A stretch of 13,220 nucleotides of DNA from an uncultured Desulfomonile sp. (lineage in GTDB: Bacteria; Desulfobacterota; Desulfomonilia; Desulfomonilales; Desulfomonilaceae), in contig CALDNG010000031.1 in the NCBI GenBank assembly GCA_937915285.1, positions 1 to 13,220 of the forward strand, in the 5' to 3' direction. A program made the position numbers and the translations under genes. The first letter of the stretch is position 1; each line of letters begins with the position of its first letter. Under the pieces are notes generated by a model. That model made no database searches and was not told where the DNA came from. It saw only the letters and a program-made list of their open reading frames with translations. Shown piece after piece: positions 6,142 through 12,204 of this stretch.

Positions 6142-7260
6142 ATGAAAGTGTTAGGTGTGGTCGTGGTCGTAACTCGTTTTTGGGCCATTGTTGCCAGGGT
6201 ACTTGTTGTAACCGTGCTGAGCATGGGGCTGGCAGGCTGCATTGGGCTGATGCCCTCACCTTTCAGACCATCTCCGGGTCCCAAGAAAGTCCCTCAGTTT
6301 GAAGATCTTGCCGAAGCCTTTGACGTCATAGCCAGAAACTATCGTCTCGGTCCGGATGATGTCGTAAACGTCAATTTCCAGACTCAATGGACCATCCCCC
6401 CCGGCTCCTACAAGCTCGACACCCTTGATGAAATAGAGATAGAATTTTTCCTGGATCCGGATCTTAACCGTAGGCTTACAATACGCCCTGACGGAATGAT
6501 TACGCTTCCTGGAGTTGGGGATGTTAGCGCAGTAGGGCTGACCCCGGATGAACTCTCAGAACGAATATCAAGGAAATTGACAGAGGCAGACATAATAAAA
6601 GGTGTTGATATTGATGCGCGACTGAGAAAATACAAGCTTGTCACCGTTACGGTCACTAAATTCTACCAGAAGGTGGAAGCGCTTGTTCGATCTTTCACCA
6701 CTCTGACAAGCGGGCAAGTTTTGGCTGTAACGGTCAAACCGGACGGCACCATAGATCTGCCGATGCTCAAAGAGCGAATCATAGCCGTTGGACAGACAGT
6801 TCCTGATGTCGAGTACACTGTCAACAGGCTTTACAAGATGGGTGAACTCAAGAACGTGGTCGCTTCGCTGGCTCTAACCAACGCCAGGTCGCGAAAAGTA
6901 TACATAATGGGTGAGGTCAATCTCCCCGGAGCATACGAAATTCGTCAGCCGATCACAGCGCTTCAGGCTTTGGCTCTGGCTCAAGGACCCAAAACAGACC
7001 TTGCTGACATGACTAGCGTCATATTGATTTCGAAAGATATCAATGGTAAGCCAATCGGTCGTCGTCTGGATCTGAAGCGTGTCCTCGATGTTGGGGACAT
7101 GGGTTCGGCGATCATGGTCAAGCCATATGACGTGCTCTACGTTCCCAGGACTTACATTGCGGATGTTGACCTGTTCATGGGCCAGTACTTCTACGTCGCC
7201 AGAGAAGTCGCAGCGTTCCTGTCCGACTTGAGCACCGTCAAGGCAAATGGTGGAATATAA
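6142..7260 (+). CDS. Outer-membrane polysaccharide export (OPX, Wza-family) lipoprotein
   Basis: Forms the outer-membrane or periplasmic exit of a polysaccharide secretion machine. From ATG 6142 it has 372 residues. A hydrophobic signal ends in lipobox L-A-G-C with Cys33. The polysaccharide-export (PES) domain follows at about 67-150 (YRLGPDD, LDTLDEIEIEF, LTIRPDGMITLPGVGDV, GLTPDELSERI). A second PES-like half repeat lies at about 190-230 (VTVKPDGTIDLP). An SLBB domain lies at about 251-340 (VYIMGEVNLPGAYEI, PYDVLYVPRTYI). The tail FMGQYFYVAREVAAFLSDL may be a short amphipathic helix, but I cannot say it spans the membrane. Start choice: ATG 6142 has no close ribosome binding site. GTG 6163 has AGGTG five bases upstream and yields a neater 26-residue lipoprotein signal, so it may be the true start. 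The frame is open back to 6022. No Wzc or tyrosine kinase gene is next to it. Confidence 0.9.
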   Translation: MKVLGVVVVVTRFWAIVARVLVVTVLSMGLAGCIGLMPSPFRPSPGPKKVPQFEDLAEAFDVIARNYRLGPDDVVNVNFQTQWTIPPGSYKLDTLDEIEIEFFLDPDLNRRLTIRPDGMITLPGVGDVSAVGLTPDELSERISRKLTEADIIKGVDIDARLRKYKLVTVTVTKFYQKVEALVRSFTTLTSGQVLAVTVKPDGTIDLPMLKERIIAVGQTVPDVEYTVNRLYKMGELKNVVASLALTNARSRKVYIMGEVNLPGAYEIRQPITALQALALAQGPKTDLADMTSVILISKDINGKPIGRRLDLKRVLDVGDMGSAIMVKPYDVLYVPRTYIADVDLFMGQYFYVAREVAAFLSDLSTVKANGGI

Positions 7261-7311
7261 TTTGCCAATTCTTAGAATGCCTTAAGGACAATGTTCAAGA
7301 TCAAAAGAACA

Positions 7312-7328
7312 AAAAAGGCCGCCTTTTT
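7312..7328. terminator. A/T-flanked hairpin after the OPX gene
   Basis: AAAAAGG (7312-7318), loop CCG, CCTTTTT (7322-7328): a seven-pair stem whose own A and T runs make it terminator-like on either strand. It lies 51 bases after the OPX stop and before the next secreted gene. Confidence 0.5.
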
Positions 7329-7378
7329 CTGTGGCGGCAGGAACTGTTGACACACGCAAAATGCGCAGGTCAGTTCCA

Positions 7379-7864
7379 ATGTACAAAATAGCCCTTTTAG
7401 CGATAGCGCTTTATTTAGTTATTGGTCACCTTTTTTGTTTTGGACAGGAACCCGGACCACTTGGCAACCCTTCGTTTTTCAAGCAATCGCCGGATGTTGA
7501 AGAGCCTGCCAGCAAGCCTTTTCTGGGTCAGCAGGAAAGGAACATCATGCAGTCACCGCTAACTCTTCCGCCGCCACAGACCCGAATCGGCCCCAAGCTT
7601 TTGTTTGAAGGAATGATTAAGAAAAAAGAAGAAGATGTCAGGAAACCTGAGGATCCTTGCCCTGCAAGTGAGCGATTGGCTAGGAAACAGGCTGAGATTG
7701 ACGTCACCACCTTTTTTAAGAAGAGACCATTGGCTACCTGGGACCTTTTCATACAAAAATTCAGACAGCAATATTCAGGCTGCCCAACATTTGTGAAAAG
7801 GGCATATCTCAGGACGGCAAAGGACATGTTTTTCCCGAAGCAAAAAGACCTGTTTGCTCGATAA
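7379..7864 (+). CDS. Small secreted protein with C-terminal basic domain, 161 aa
   Basis: ATG 7379 is chosen because it gives a compact signal peptide (MYKIALLAIALYLVIGHLFC, cleavage probably after FG at 22). AGG lies nine bases upstream. ATG 7361 adds MRRSVP and GTG 7331 adds ten more residues; both remain possible. The mature N-terminal half is Pro-rich and probably extended (PLTLPPPQTRIG). The C-terminal half (about 90-161) looks helical and basic, with two Cys at 94 and 135 (EDPCPASERLARKQAE, YSGCPTFVKRAYLRTAKDMF). The family is not recognised. It lies 118 bases after the OPX gene on the same strand with a hairpin between, so it may be a reduced-level downstream member of the export block. 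Confidence 0.65.
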   Translation: MYKIALLAIALYLVIGHLFCFGQEPGPLGNPSFFKQSPDVEEPASKPFLGQQERNIMQSPLTLPPPQTRIGPKLLFEGMIKKKEEDVRKPEDPCPASERLARKQAEIDVTTFFKKRPLATWDLFIQKFRQQYSGCPTFVKRAYLRTAKDMFFPKQKDLFAR

Positions 7865-7904
7865 TTGTTAAATACTGGTGAGTTAAGACCTCTAGTTTGG
7901 GCAA

Positions 7905-7913
7905 TGGTATAAT
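7905..7913 (+). promoter_or_regulatory. Perfect extended -10 promoter element
   Basis: TGG directly precedes TATAAT (7908-7913), matching the extended -10 consensus. No strong -35 is visible, as is usual for this class. Transcription would start near 7920, about 43 bases before the Cys-rich ORF at 7963. Confidence 0.45.
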
Positions 7914-7962
7914 TTTTCCGGTAAAGCAGTAGCCTAAATTTCCAACTTACAGTTAAAAAATA

Positions 7963-8199
7963 TTGTCAACAAGTATTTTGGATTTAACAGTTATTACTGC
8001 TCAGGCTAGATTGAAAAAAATAGAAGGCCCTCAGAAGATTTGTGGAAAAGTTTTAGGAAATGCGGCCTGTCCTGAAGCAGCTCAGTCCGTATCTGGTTAT
8101 GTGGCATGCCATGGCGTCTTATGGTATGTCCCGGACCTTTGTAGAGATCGTTGTCCGCTAAAGTGTAAATTAAAAATGATCGTTCAACCTCAGGGCTAA
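7963..8199 (+). CDS. Cys-rich small protein, 78 aa (hypothetical)
   Basis: Open frame from TTG 7963 to TAA 8197-8199, with an in-frame stop just upstream (7954-7956), so it cannot be extended. There is no clear ribosome binding site. The translation nevertheless looks like protein. Six Cys fall at 27, 36, 49, 60, 64 and 68 in the pattern CGKVLGNAAC, GYVACHGVLWYV, LCRDRCPLKCKLK. The spacing could bind metal or form disulfides; I cannot assign a family. There is no signal peptide at this start. An extended -10 promoter lies 50 bases upstream, which raises the chance that it is expressed. Its last 30 bases overlap the end of the minus-strand frameshifted ORF. It may instead be the remnant of a longer gene. 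Confidence 0.4.
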   Translation: MSTSILDLTVITAQARLKKIEGPQKICGKVLGNAACPEAAQSVSGYVACHGVLWYVPDLCRDRCPLKCKLKMIVQPQG

Positions 8200-8513
8200 C
8201 GAGACAGCCAATTCTAACTTTGCCTCCTCAACCTGGATGGTTGATATTGAAAAGTATTGCTGGTGGAATTTGAATTTTTTCTTGATTTTGGGTAGTTGAT
8301 CGGAGAAAATTGATGGTGTTGCTAGTGCCCCACCTGTGAACAGGTTATCAATTACCAACTGGATGCGATGCAACAATTCCTGGTAAATAATTTTTGCATC
8401 CAATTTTCGACGGAGGCGACACTAGCATTACCTGAAGCCAATATCAGTATCATTCCCTGAGCCAGACCATTCGGGTTCAGGCATGTCAGCACGATGTTTG
8501 CTTGGGAAAACAT
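8170..8513 (-). pseudogene. Frameshifted small gene (about 114 aa if restored)
   Basis: Two minus-strand frames join into one protein if the A5 run near 8390-8395 had one more A. The first runs from ATG 8513 and reads MFSQANIVLTCLNPNGLAQG, then ASVASVENWMQK, before ending out of frame at 8352. The second reads IIYQELLHRIQLVIDNLFTG, ALATPSIFSDQLPK, QVEEAKLELAVSLAL and stops at 8170. Both halves have protein-like codon and residue make-up. Joined they give about 114 residues with no recognised family. There is a consensus promoter 65-95 bases upstream. The ribosome binding site is poor: AGGAG sits 12 bases before in-frame TTG 8522 and 21 before ATG. The start codon lies inside an 8-base-pair hairpin (8492-8515). 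Sequencing error, real decay and transcriptional slippage all fit; so does chance. Confidence 0.4.
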
Positions 8514-8515
8514 CG
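8492..8515 (-). repeat. 8-base-pair hairpin over the start codon of the frameshifted gene
   Basis: CGATGTTT (8492-8499) and AAACATCG (8508-8515) are perfect complements around an 8-base loop. On the minus-strand transcript the ATG at 8513-8511 would be paired in the 5' arm. A shorter hairpin, CTTTG-TTGG-CAAAG, lies just upstream in the same leader. Confidence 0.45.
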
Positions 8516-8577
8516 GTGGCAATTATTAATTTGGCTCCTAACCATCTTTGCCAACAAAGCAATTCTATCTAAATCTT

Positions 8578-8607
8578 AGTATAGAGATGACTGGGAAACC
8601 ATGTCAA
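8578..8607 (-). promoter_or_regulatory. Near-consensus sigma70 promoter, minus strand
   Basis: On the minus strand TTGACA (8607-8602) is perfect. It is followed after 18 bases by TATACT (8583-8578), five of six matches. Transcription would start near 8571 and run left into the frameshifted ORF. A T7A7 tract (8632-8645) lies 60-75 bases upstream of that start, near where UP-type A/T tracts sit. This is the best promoter match I see in the window. Confidence 0.6.
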
Positions 8608-8817
8608 CAAAAAAGTGTGCCTAAACGAACATTTTTTTAAAAAAATTGATTTTTGAGTCGTCGTTTTCGTCCATAATCAAGATCAAACCTTAGACCTGCG
8701 CGTACATCAGACGCCTTTAAAATCCTGTTTTTCGCAGTTACATAACAAATTCAGTGCCTTCTGAGAACAAGTCTCTCAGGGAAGTAGAGTGTGCAATTAC
8801 GCGCATGAGGATGATGA
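8608..8817. other. Gene-free gap before the DUF6933-like gene
   Basis: I find no gene here. It contains the T7A7 palindrome at 8632-8645. The single open frame starting at 8754 has no ribosome binding site and overlaps the minus-strand DUF6933-like gene. Confidence 0.4.
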
Positions 8818-9423
8818 TCATTCCATGTGGCGCGTATGCTCAACCTCCTTGGAACATTTCGAGTCGCGTGTATGAATGGCTTTGTCTTTTCCTGAACAAG
8901 AGACTTGATCATATGCTAATTCGCCGACGCATTGTAATTTCTTTTTCAGCATATCGATGGGACGATTGTAACCAATGCTTTTGAGAGGCACCCTGTTCAG
9001 CTTGGCGTTCAATTCATAGAAATCAACTTGATCAAGATCTCTCGTGGGTCGGACAATATACTGAAGTTTCCTTCGGAGTATTTTCATCGAGGAAAGGGCC
9101 TGTTCATCATACGCTTGTCGAAAACTCATGTGTTCGCACTCTGAAAAGACGTCTCTGATCAGATTTTGATCAACGTTTTCATACAGCAGGTTTTTGACGA
9201 AATGTTGACCTATCACCAGATCGAGGAATCGAAAATCATTTTCCTGAAGTTCAGGAATGAAAATGGTGAACATTGTCAAGTCATTGGTTATCAGCATTCG
9301 CCTGCGACCTCCCATTCGGAAAATATCTGCATGACAGTTCCACGGCGAATCGGAACCAAGACCTCGGAAAACTGACAGATCTTTCAATTTCTTAAAGAGG
9401 TTGCGTGCGAGTCTCGTTATCAT
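8818..9423 (-). CDS. DUF6933-like hypothetical protein, 201 aa
   Basis: ATG 9423 with GAGG nine bases upstream. The first 95 residues resemble the DUF6933 pattern as I know it. A basic helical start (MITRLARNLFKKLKDL) leads to a Trp-centred 'W..H..I' segment (SPWNCHADIF, 27-35). A strand pair follows around RRMLITNDLTMFTIFIPEL (41-59), then an acidic/aromatic helix (ENDFRFLDLVIGQHFVKNLL). In that family the 'LLTND/TLYS' section is the hallmark. Function is unknown; members are often found near accessory genes. The last 30 residues here are polar and Cys-containing (CSGKDKAIHTRDSKCSKEVE) and may be a divergent extension. It is the last gene of the minus-strand series. I assign the family from memory of the pattern, not from a search. 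Confidence 0.65.
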   Translation of the reverse strand: MITRLARNLFKKLKDLSVFRGLGSDSPWNCHADIFRMGGRRRMLITNDLTMFTIFIPELQENDFRFLDLVIGQHFVKNLLYENVDQNLIRDVFSECEHMSFRQAYDEQALSSMKILRRKLQYIVRPTRDLDQVDFYELNAKLNRVPLKSIGYNRPIDMLKKKLQCVGELAYDQVSCSGKDKAIHTRDSKCSKEVEHTRHME

Positions 9424-9458
9424 TTTGACGAACCTCAGATTTTGCTGGTTACGAAAAT

Positions 9459-9578
9459 TTATTTCTTTTTGACTTGTTTAATTCGGGCGAGAAATAACAT
9501 CGTCAAAAAGCAAATAGGGTCAAATCCAATGGTAAGATTCTTCGGGCATATTCGAACCCTAAAAATGATTGACCTCAT
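9459..9578 (-). CDS. Possible 39-aa small membrane protein
   Basis: ATG 9578 to TAA (9459-9461) reads MRSIIFRVRICPKNLTIGFD followed by a hydrophobic stretch (PICFLTMLFLARI) and a lysine-rich end (KQVKKK). One transmembrane helix with a basic cytoplasmic tail is plausible. The only upstream purines are GAAG, a weak ribosome binding site. It ends 35 bases before the DUF6933-like start and lies in the same direction. It may be chance. Confidence 0.2.
   Translation of the reverse strand: MRSIIFRVRICPKNLTIGFDPICFLTMLFLARIKQVKKK
9465..9510. repeat. 9-base inverted repeat CTTTTTGAC / GTCAAAAAG
   Basis: Perfect arms at 9465-9473 and 9502-9510 with a 28-base spacer, upstream of the DUF6933-like gene. 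A third related site, TTTTGACG (9423-9430), covers the last base before and into that gene's leader and is itself a perfect complement of CGTCAAAA (9501-9508). The three TTTTGAC motifs could be operator sites, or alternative RNA pairings. Confidence 0.35.
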
Positions 9579-9620
9579 GAACTGATCTTCAAAAGCGTTC
9601 AAACTCGGGATTTTGAGATT

Positions 9621-10598
9621 TCATGGTGTGGAATCGAGCAAATCTGAGACCTCTTTCATGTTGAGGGTTTGCATTCCGAATTCATGATTTAACAACTTGA
9701 AATGTTGGAGAATCTTTTCAAGAAAGACCAGGTTTTTGCCGGTGTTGATACCGAAGTTGTGAGGATGCCACCAAAGGTGAAACAGTAGACCATTACGGGC
9801 TGCATGGGTCATGGCCGAAGTTATTCGTTTGAGTCTTAAGTTATCCAGAAAACCCAGAGTTCTCGAATACGGGCGCAGGAATCTGCTTGCTGGAATGTTG
9901 TAAGGTTTGGCGCTAGCGATTTCAGCTATTTGATAGGTATGATATCCAGTAAGATTAAGATAGGAATCCAGTAATCGACCAGCCCTCATGAATATACTAT
10001 ACCTCTCATGTCCTCGAGCAGTGTATAAAACACTCGATTCATTGCCTCGATAAGCTGTTATGCCTAACTCCGCCAGGATCGAAATATAATCCGGATTCCA
10101 CTGATTCCTGGGAAAAACCAGGGAATGGATGCTGAGATTTCTCTGATTTGCGATTTTTATCGCGGCTTCAAGATCAGCTTTAAAGGCCTCTCTATCCTGC
10201 CCGGGTTCCATACAGTAATAATGAGAAAAAGTGTGAGTTCCTATTTCCTGACCGACATAACCTTGTATGAGGTCAATTAGTTGTGGAGCAAAATGATATT
10301 TTTGATCTAAATTGTCAGACTCCAAAATATAGATATATGGATTGCGAACTGAATCATCATAATGAGGAAGAATTTCAGGAAAGTTTTGCCTCAGATGATC
10401 TTGATCCCTAAAAAAGATGAACCCAACCGTAGCCCATGTGGCATGGACACCGAACAATTGAAAAAGCTCAAGTGTATCTTCAATGGCGCATGGCGTTCCT
10501 TCCAGATTGGACGAGTAATCAGAAATGGAACGTTTGTCCCGTACTCCCCAGTACAATTCGAAATCTATTGAAATTAAGAAAATACCTTGATTTTTCAT
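9621..10598 (-). CDS. Polysaccharide deacetylase (NodB-homology family)
   Basis: A 325-residue enzyme of carbohydrate esterase family 4 type, expected to remove N-acetyl groups from a glycan using a metal ion. Motif 1 is SIDFE (10-14) with catalytic-base Asp12. Motif 2 is THTFSHYYC (121-129), supplying metal ligands His122 and His126. Motif 3 is VFPRNQW (161-167) with the conserved Arg. A late WWHPHNF (276-282) supplies the histidine expected near the active site. No signal peptide is seen, so it probably acts in the cytoplasm, on lipid-linked or nucleotide-linked sugar, as in many capsule or O-antigen loci. The start at ATG 10598 keeps the short N-terminus that precedes motif 1. The region where a ribosome binding site should lie is instead a 12-base palindrome. 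It is in the same direction as the kinase and dehydratase genes upstream. Confidence 0.9.
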   Translation of the reverse strand: MKNQGIFLISIDFELYWGVRDKRSISDYSSNLEGTPCAIEDTLELFQLFGVHATWATVGFIFFRDQDHLRQNFPEILPHYDDSVRNPYIYILESDNLDQKYHFAPQLIDLIQGYVGQEIGTHTFSHYYCMEPGQDREAFKADLEAAIKIANQRNLSIHSLVFPRNQWNPDYISILAELGITAYRGNESSVLYTARGHERYSIFMRAGRLLDSYLNLTGYHTYQIAEIASAKPYNIPASRFLRPYSRTLGFLDNLRLKRITSAMTHAARNGLLFHLWWHPHNFGINTGKNLVFLEKILQHFKLLNHEFGMQTLNMKEVSDLLDSTP

Positions 10599-10610
10599 TG
10601 TCTTAAGACA
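10599..10610. promoter_or_regulatory. 12-base perfect palindrome abutting the deacetylase start
   Basis: TGTCTTAAGACA touches ATG 10598 on its upstream side and occupies the ribosome-binding position. It could be a repressor or processing site, or a leaderless-like start. No purine-rich ribosome binding site lies beyond it. Confidence 0.4.
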
Positions 10611-10817
10611 CCCGATCTAATCAAAGAGATAACATTGACAAGCAAATAAAAAGTGACCCCAAAAATCACCGGTGTTTATAGTAATCTTGAAAAAGTCGGT
10701 ATCCTAAAGCTCCGGGGATTCAGACATTATGATTGCCAAAGAGGATATCAGGAGCTTGATTCCAGGAGATCGGCTTAACTCATACTGAGGCGCCACAGTT
10801 GAAGGCTTGATTGCATT
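10611..10817. other. Intergenic region between deacetylase and kinase genes
   Basis: I find no gene I trust here. A 19-codon frame (10729-10788, MIAKEDIRSLIPGDRLNSY) may be a scrap of a decayed gene that also left the fragment at 10818. A TTGACA hexamer on the plus strand (around 10645) has no -10 partner. The palindrome CACCGGTG occurs near 10670. Confidence 0.35.
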
Positions 10818-10940
10818 ATGAAATTTAAGGATATAATTAAAATGCTGACTGAAAGGATCGAGGGGATAGAAGTGGCTGCATTTTGTTCAGATTTGACGAA
10901 GTTTACAAATTATCAGTTGACAACAGGCAGGGTAAAATAG
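10818..10940 (+). pseudogene. Possible truncated roadblock/LC7-type fragment, 40 aa
   Basis: ATG 10818 to TAG 10938-10940 reads MKFKDIIKMLTERIEGIEVA then AFCSD. The amphipathic helix followed by 'G-x-x-x-A-A-F' resembles the beginning of bacterial roadblock/LC7 proteins, which are about 110-130 residues and partner with Ras-like GTPases. The rest of the domain is missing. After residue 25 the frame runs antisense into the end of the kinase gene (overlap 10913-10940). No good ribosome binding site is present. Family resemblance is short and may be chance. Confidence 0.25.
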
Positions 10941-12103
10941 AAGGTTGACCCCTGTCCTGGCTTGGAATCCACCCACAGGCTCCCGCCATATCTTTCTACT
11001 ATCCTGCTGCATATAGCCAGACCAATGCCCGTGCCGCTAGGCTCGGAAATGCCTTGACCACGATCAAACATTCTGAAAATACGCTTTAGATATGGCGGTT
11101 CTATACCCATTCCATTGTCACTGACATGAAACTGATTGAAAGACCCCAATTGGACACAACCGACATGAACTTTCAAAGGTTCAGATTTGCGGAATTTGAT
11201 GGAATTGCCTATAAGATTCTGAAATATTACCAAGAGTTGTGATGCAGGAATACTTACGGACGGCAATTGATCACTACTGATTGAGACTCCTGATTTCTTA
11301 ACTGAAAAAGCCAGGTTTGATAGGGCTTCATTCAGACAGGCATTAGCGTCTGTAGCATCGGTCGATCCATTGGCGACGCTATACCTTGAATATGACAGAA
11401 AGCCTTGAAGCATTGAATCCATCTTCAAAACCAGATCTGTTGCTCTCGTTACATATTCCCCGGCTCTGCCGTTAATCTCATTCCTGGCTAGACGCTCAAC
11501 AATTTTGAGATAGGCTGCTACGGCTACAAGCGGTTCTCTCAAGTCATGGGCAGCAACGTAAGCAAATTGCTCCAGATCCTGGTTGCTCCTCTGAAGCCTC
11601 TCGTTGGTGAGTTCAAGAAATTGCTGAGCTTCTCGGTGAGCTGTGATGTCCCTATTAATGACTCTGGTTCCCAGGAGAACGTTGGAATCACTAACTACAG
11701 TGCCGGCGGAGTGTTCCAGCCAACGAACGGCCCCTGATCTGGTGATAATTCGAAACTCACTCTCGTACGATTGGAGATTCATTTCGCTACGGAATTTTTC
11801 AGACATCTTGGGCTGATCCTGGGGATGTATTATTTTCAGAAGGAGATCAGGCGTATTGATAAATTCTGATGGTTTGTACCCCGTAATGGCCTCGCATGCG
11901 GGAGAAACATGAGTAACCGTGCCCTCCGGGCTGATCCAATATTCCCAAAGGTGGCAACTAGTAACAATGTTGCTCAGAATAATCTCCATATTTTTACTGT
12001 TATCTACCATAGGGTTGGACTCCAAATAATCAACATTGTGAACGAATCGGCGGCAAGCCTCTGTTACATCTGATCGATCAGCGTGAGTCGAAATAGTTTT
12101 CAT
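10913..12103 (-). CDS. Soluble PAS sensor histidine kinase
   Basis: A 396-residue cytoplasmic sensor kinase with no membrane segment. The N-terminal 38 residues have no domain I recognise. A PAS/PAC module spans about 40-157 (EYWISPEGTVTHVSPACEAI, TGYKPSEF, ending TRVINRDITAHREA). A short coil leads to the HisKA dimerisation helix with H-box LEQFAYVAAHDLREPL, phospho-acceptor His186. The ATPase domain has the N-box FQNLIGNSIKF (294-304), G1 DNGMGI (329-334), F-box IFRMFDRG (342-349) and G2 GTGIGLAI (357-364), so catalysis looks intact. The H-box form AAHDLREPL is the phytochrome-like/HisKA group. ATG 12103 with AAGGA ten bases upstream. No receiver domain or response regulator gene is present nearby, so the partner is encoded elsewhere. 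The gene sits between zinc-module and deacetylase genes on one strand. Confidence 0.93.
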   Translation of the reverse strand: MKTISTHADRSDVTEACRRFVHNVDYLESNPMVDNSKNMEIILSNIVTSCHLWEYWISPEGTVTHVSPACEAITGYKPSEFINTPDLLLKIIHPQDQPKMSEKFRSEMNLQSYESEFRIITRSGAVRWLEHSAGTVVSDSNVLLGTRVINRDITAHREAQQFLELTNERLQRSNQDLEQFAYVAAHDLREPLVAVAAYLKIVERLARNEINGRAGEYVTRATDLVLKMDSMLQGFLSYSRYSVANGSTDATDANACLNEALSNLAFSVKKSGVSISSDQLPSVSIPASQLLVIFQNLIGNSIKFRKSEPLKVHVGCVQLGSFNQFHVSDNGMGIEPPYLKRIFRMFDRGQGISEPSGTGIGLAICSRIVERYGGSLWVDSKPGQGSTFYFTLPVVN

Positions 12104-12184
12104 GGTTAGAATGTCCTTCTAGTTGGAATTGCTCACAGGTATTTGGTAGACGACTCATGATGTTAATTGCCTTCGGTCTCTTGA

Positions 12185-12196
12185 ATTCCCGGGAAT
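12185..12196. repeat. 12-base perfect palindrome ATTCCCGGGAAT
   Basis: It lies in the 101-base gap between the zinc-module gene and the kinase gene, just after the former's stop. It has no T-run on the minus strand, so a protein binding site is likelier than a terminator. Confidence 0.35.
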
Positions 12197-12204
12197 ACAT
12201 ACTT

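Noticed and set aside
7331..7378. GTG 7331 start for the small secreted protein
   Set aside because: It directly follows a hairpin and has no ribosome binding site; it would also put a polar extension before the signal peptide.
8428..8566. Another minus-strand frame (IELLCWQRWLGAKLIIATDV...)
   Set aside because: No start codon context; it ends in two close stops, and the frame overlapping it from ATG 8513 looks more protein-like.
9545..9570. GGGTTCGAAT on the minus strand, like a tRNA T-loop
   Set aside because: The 3' side does not complete the T-stem, and no anticodon arm or acceptor stem can be found around it.
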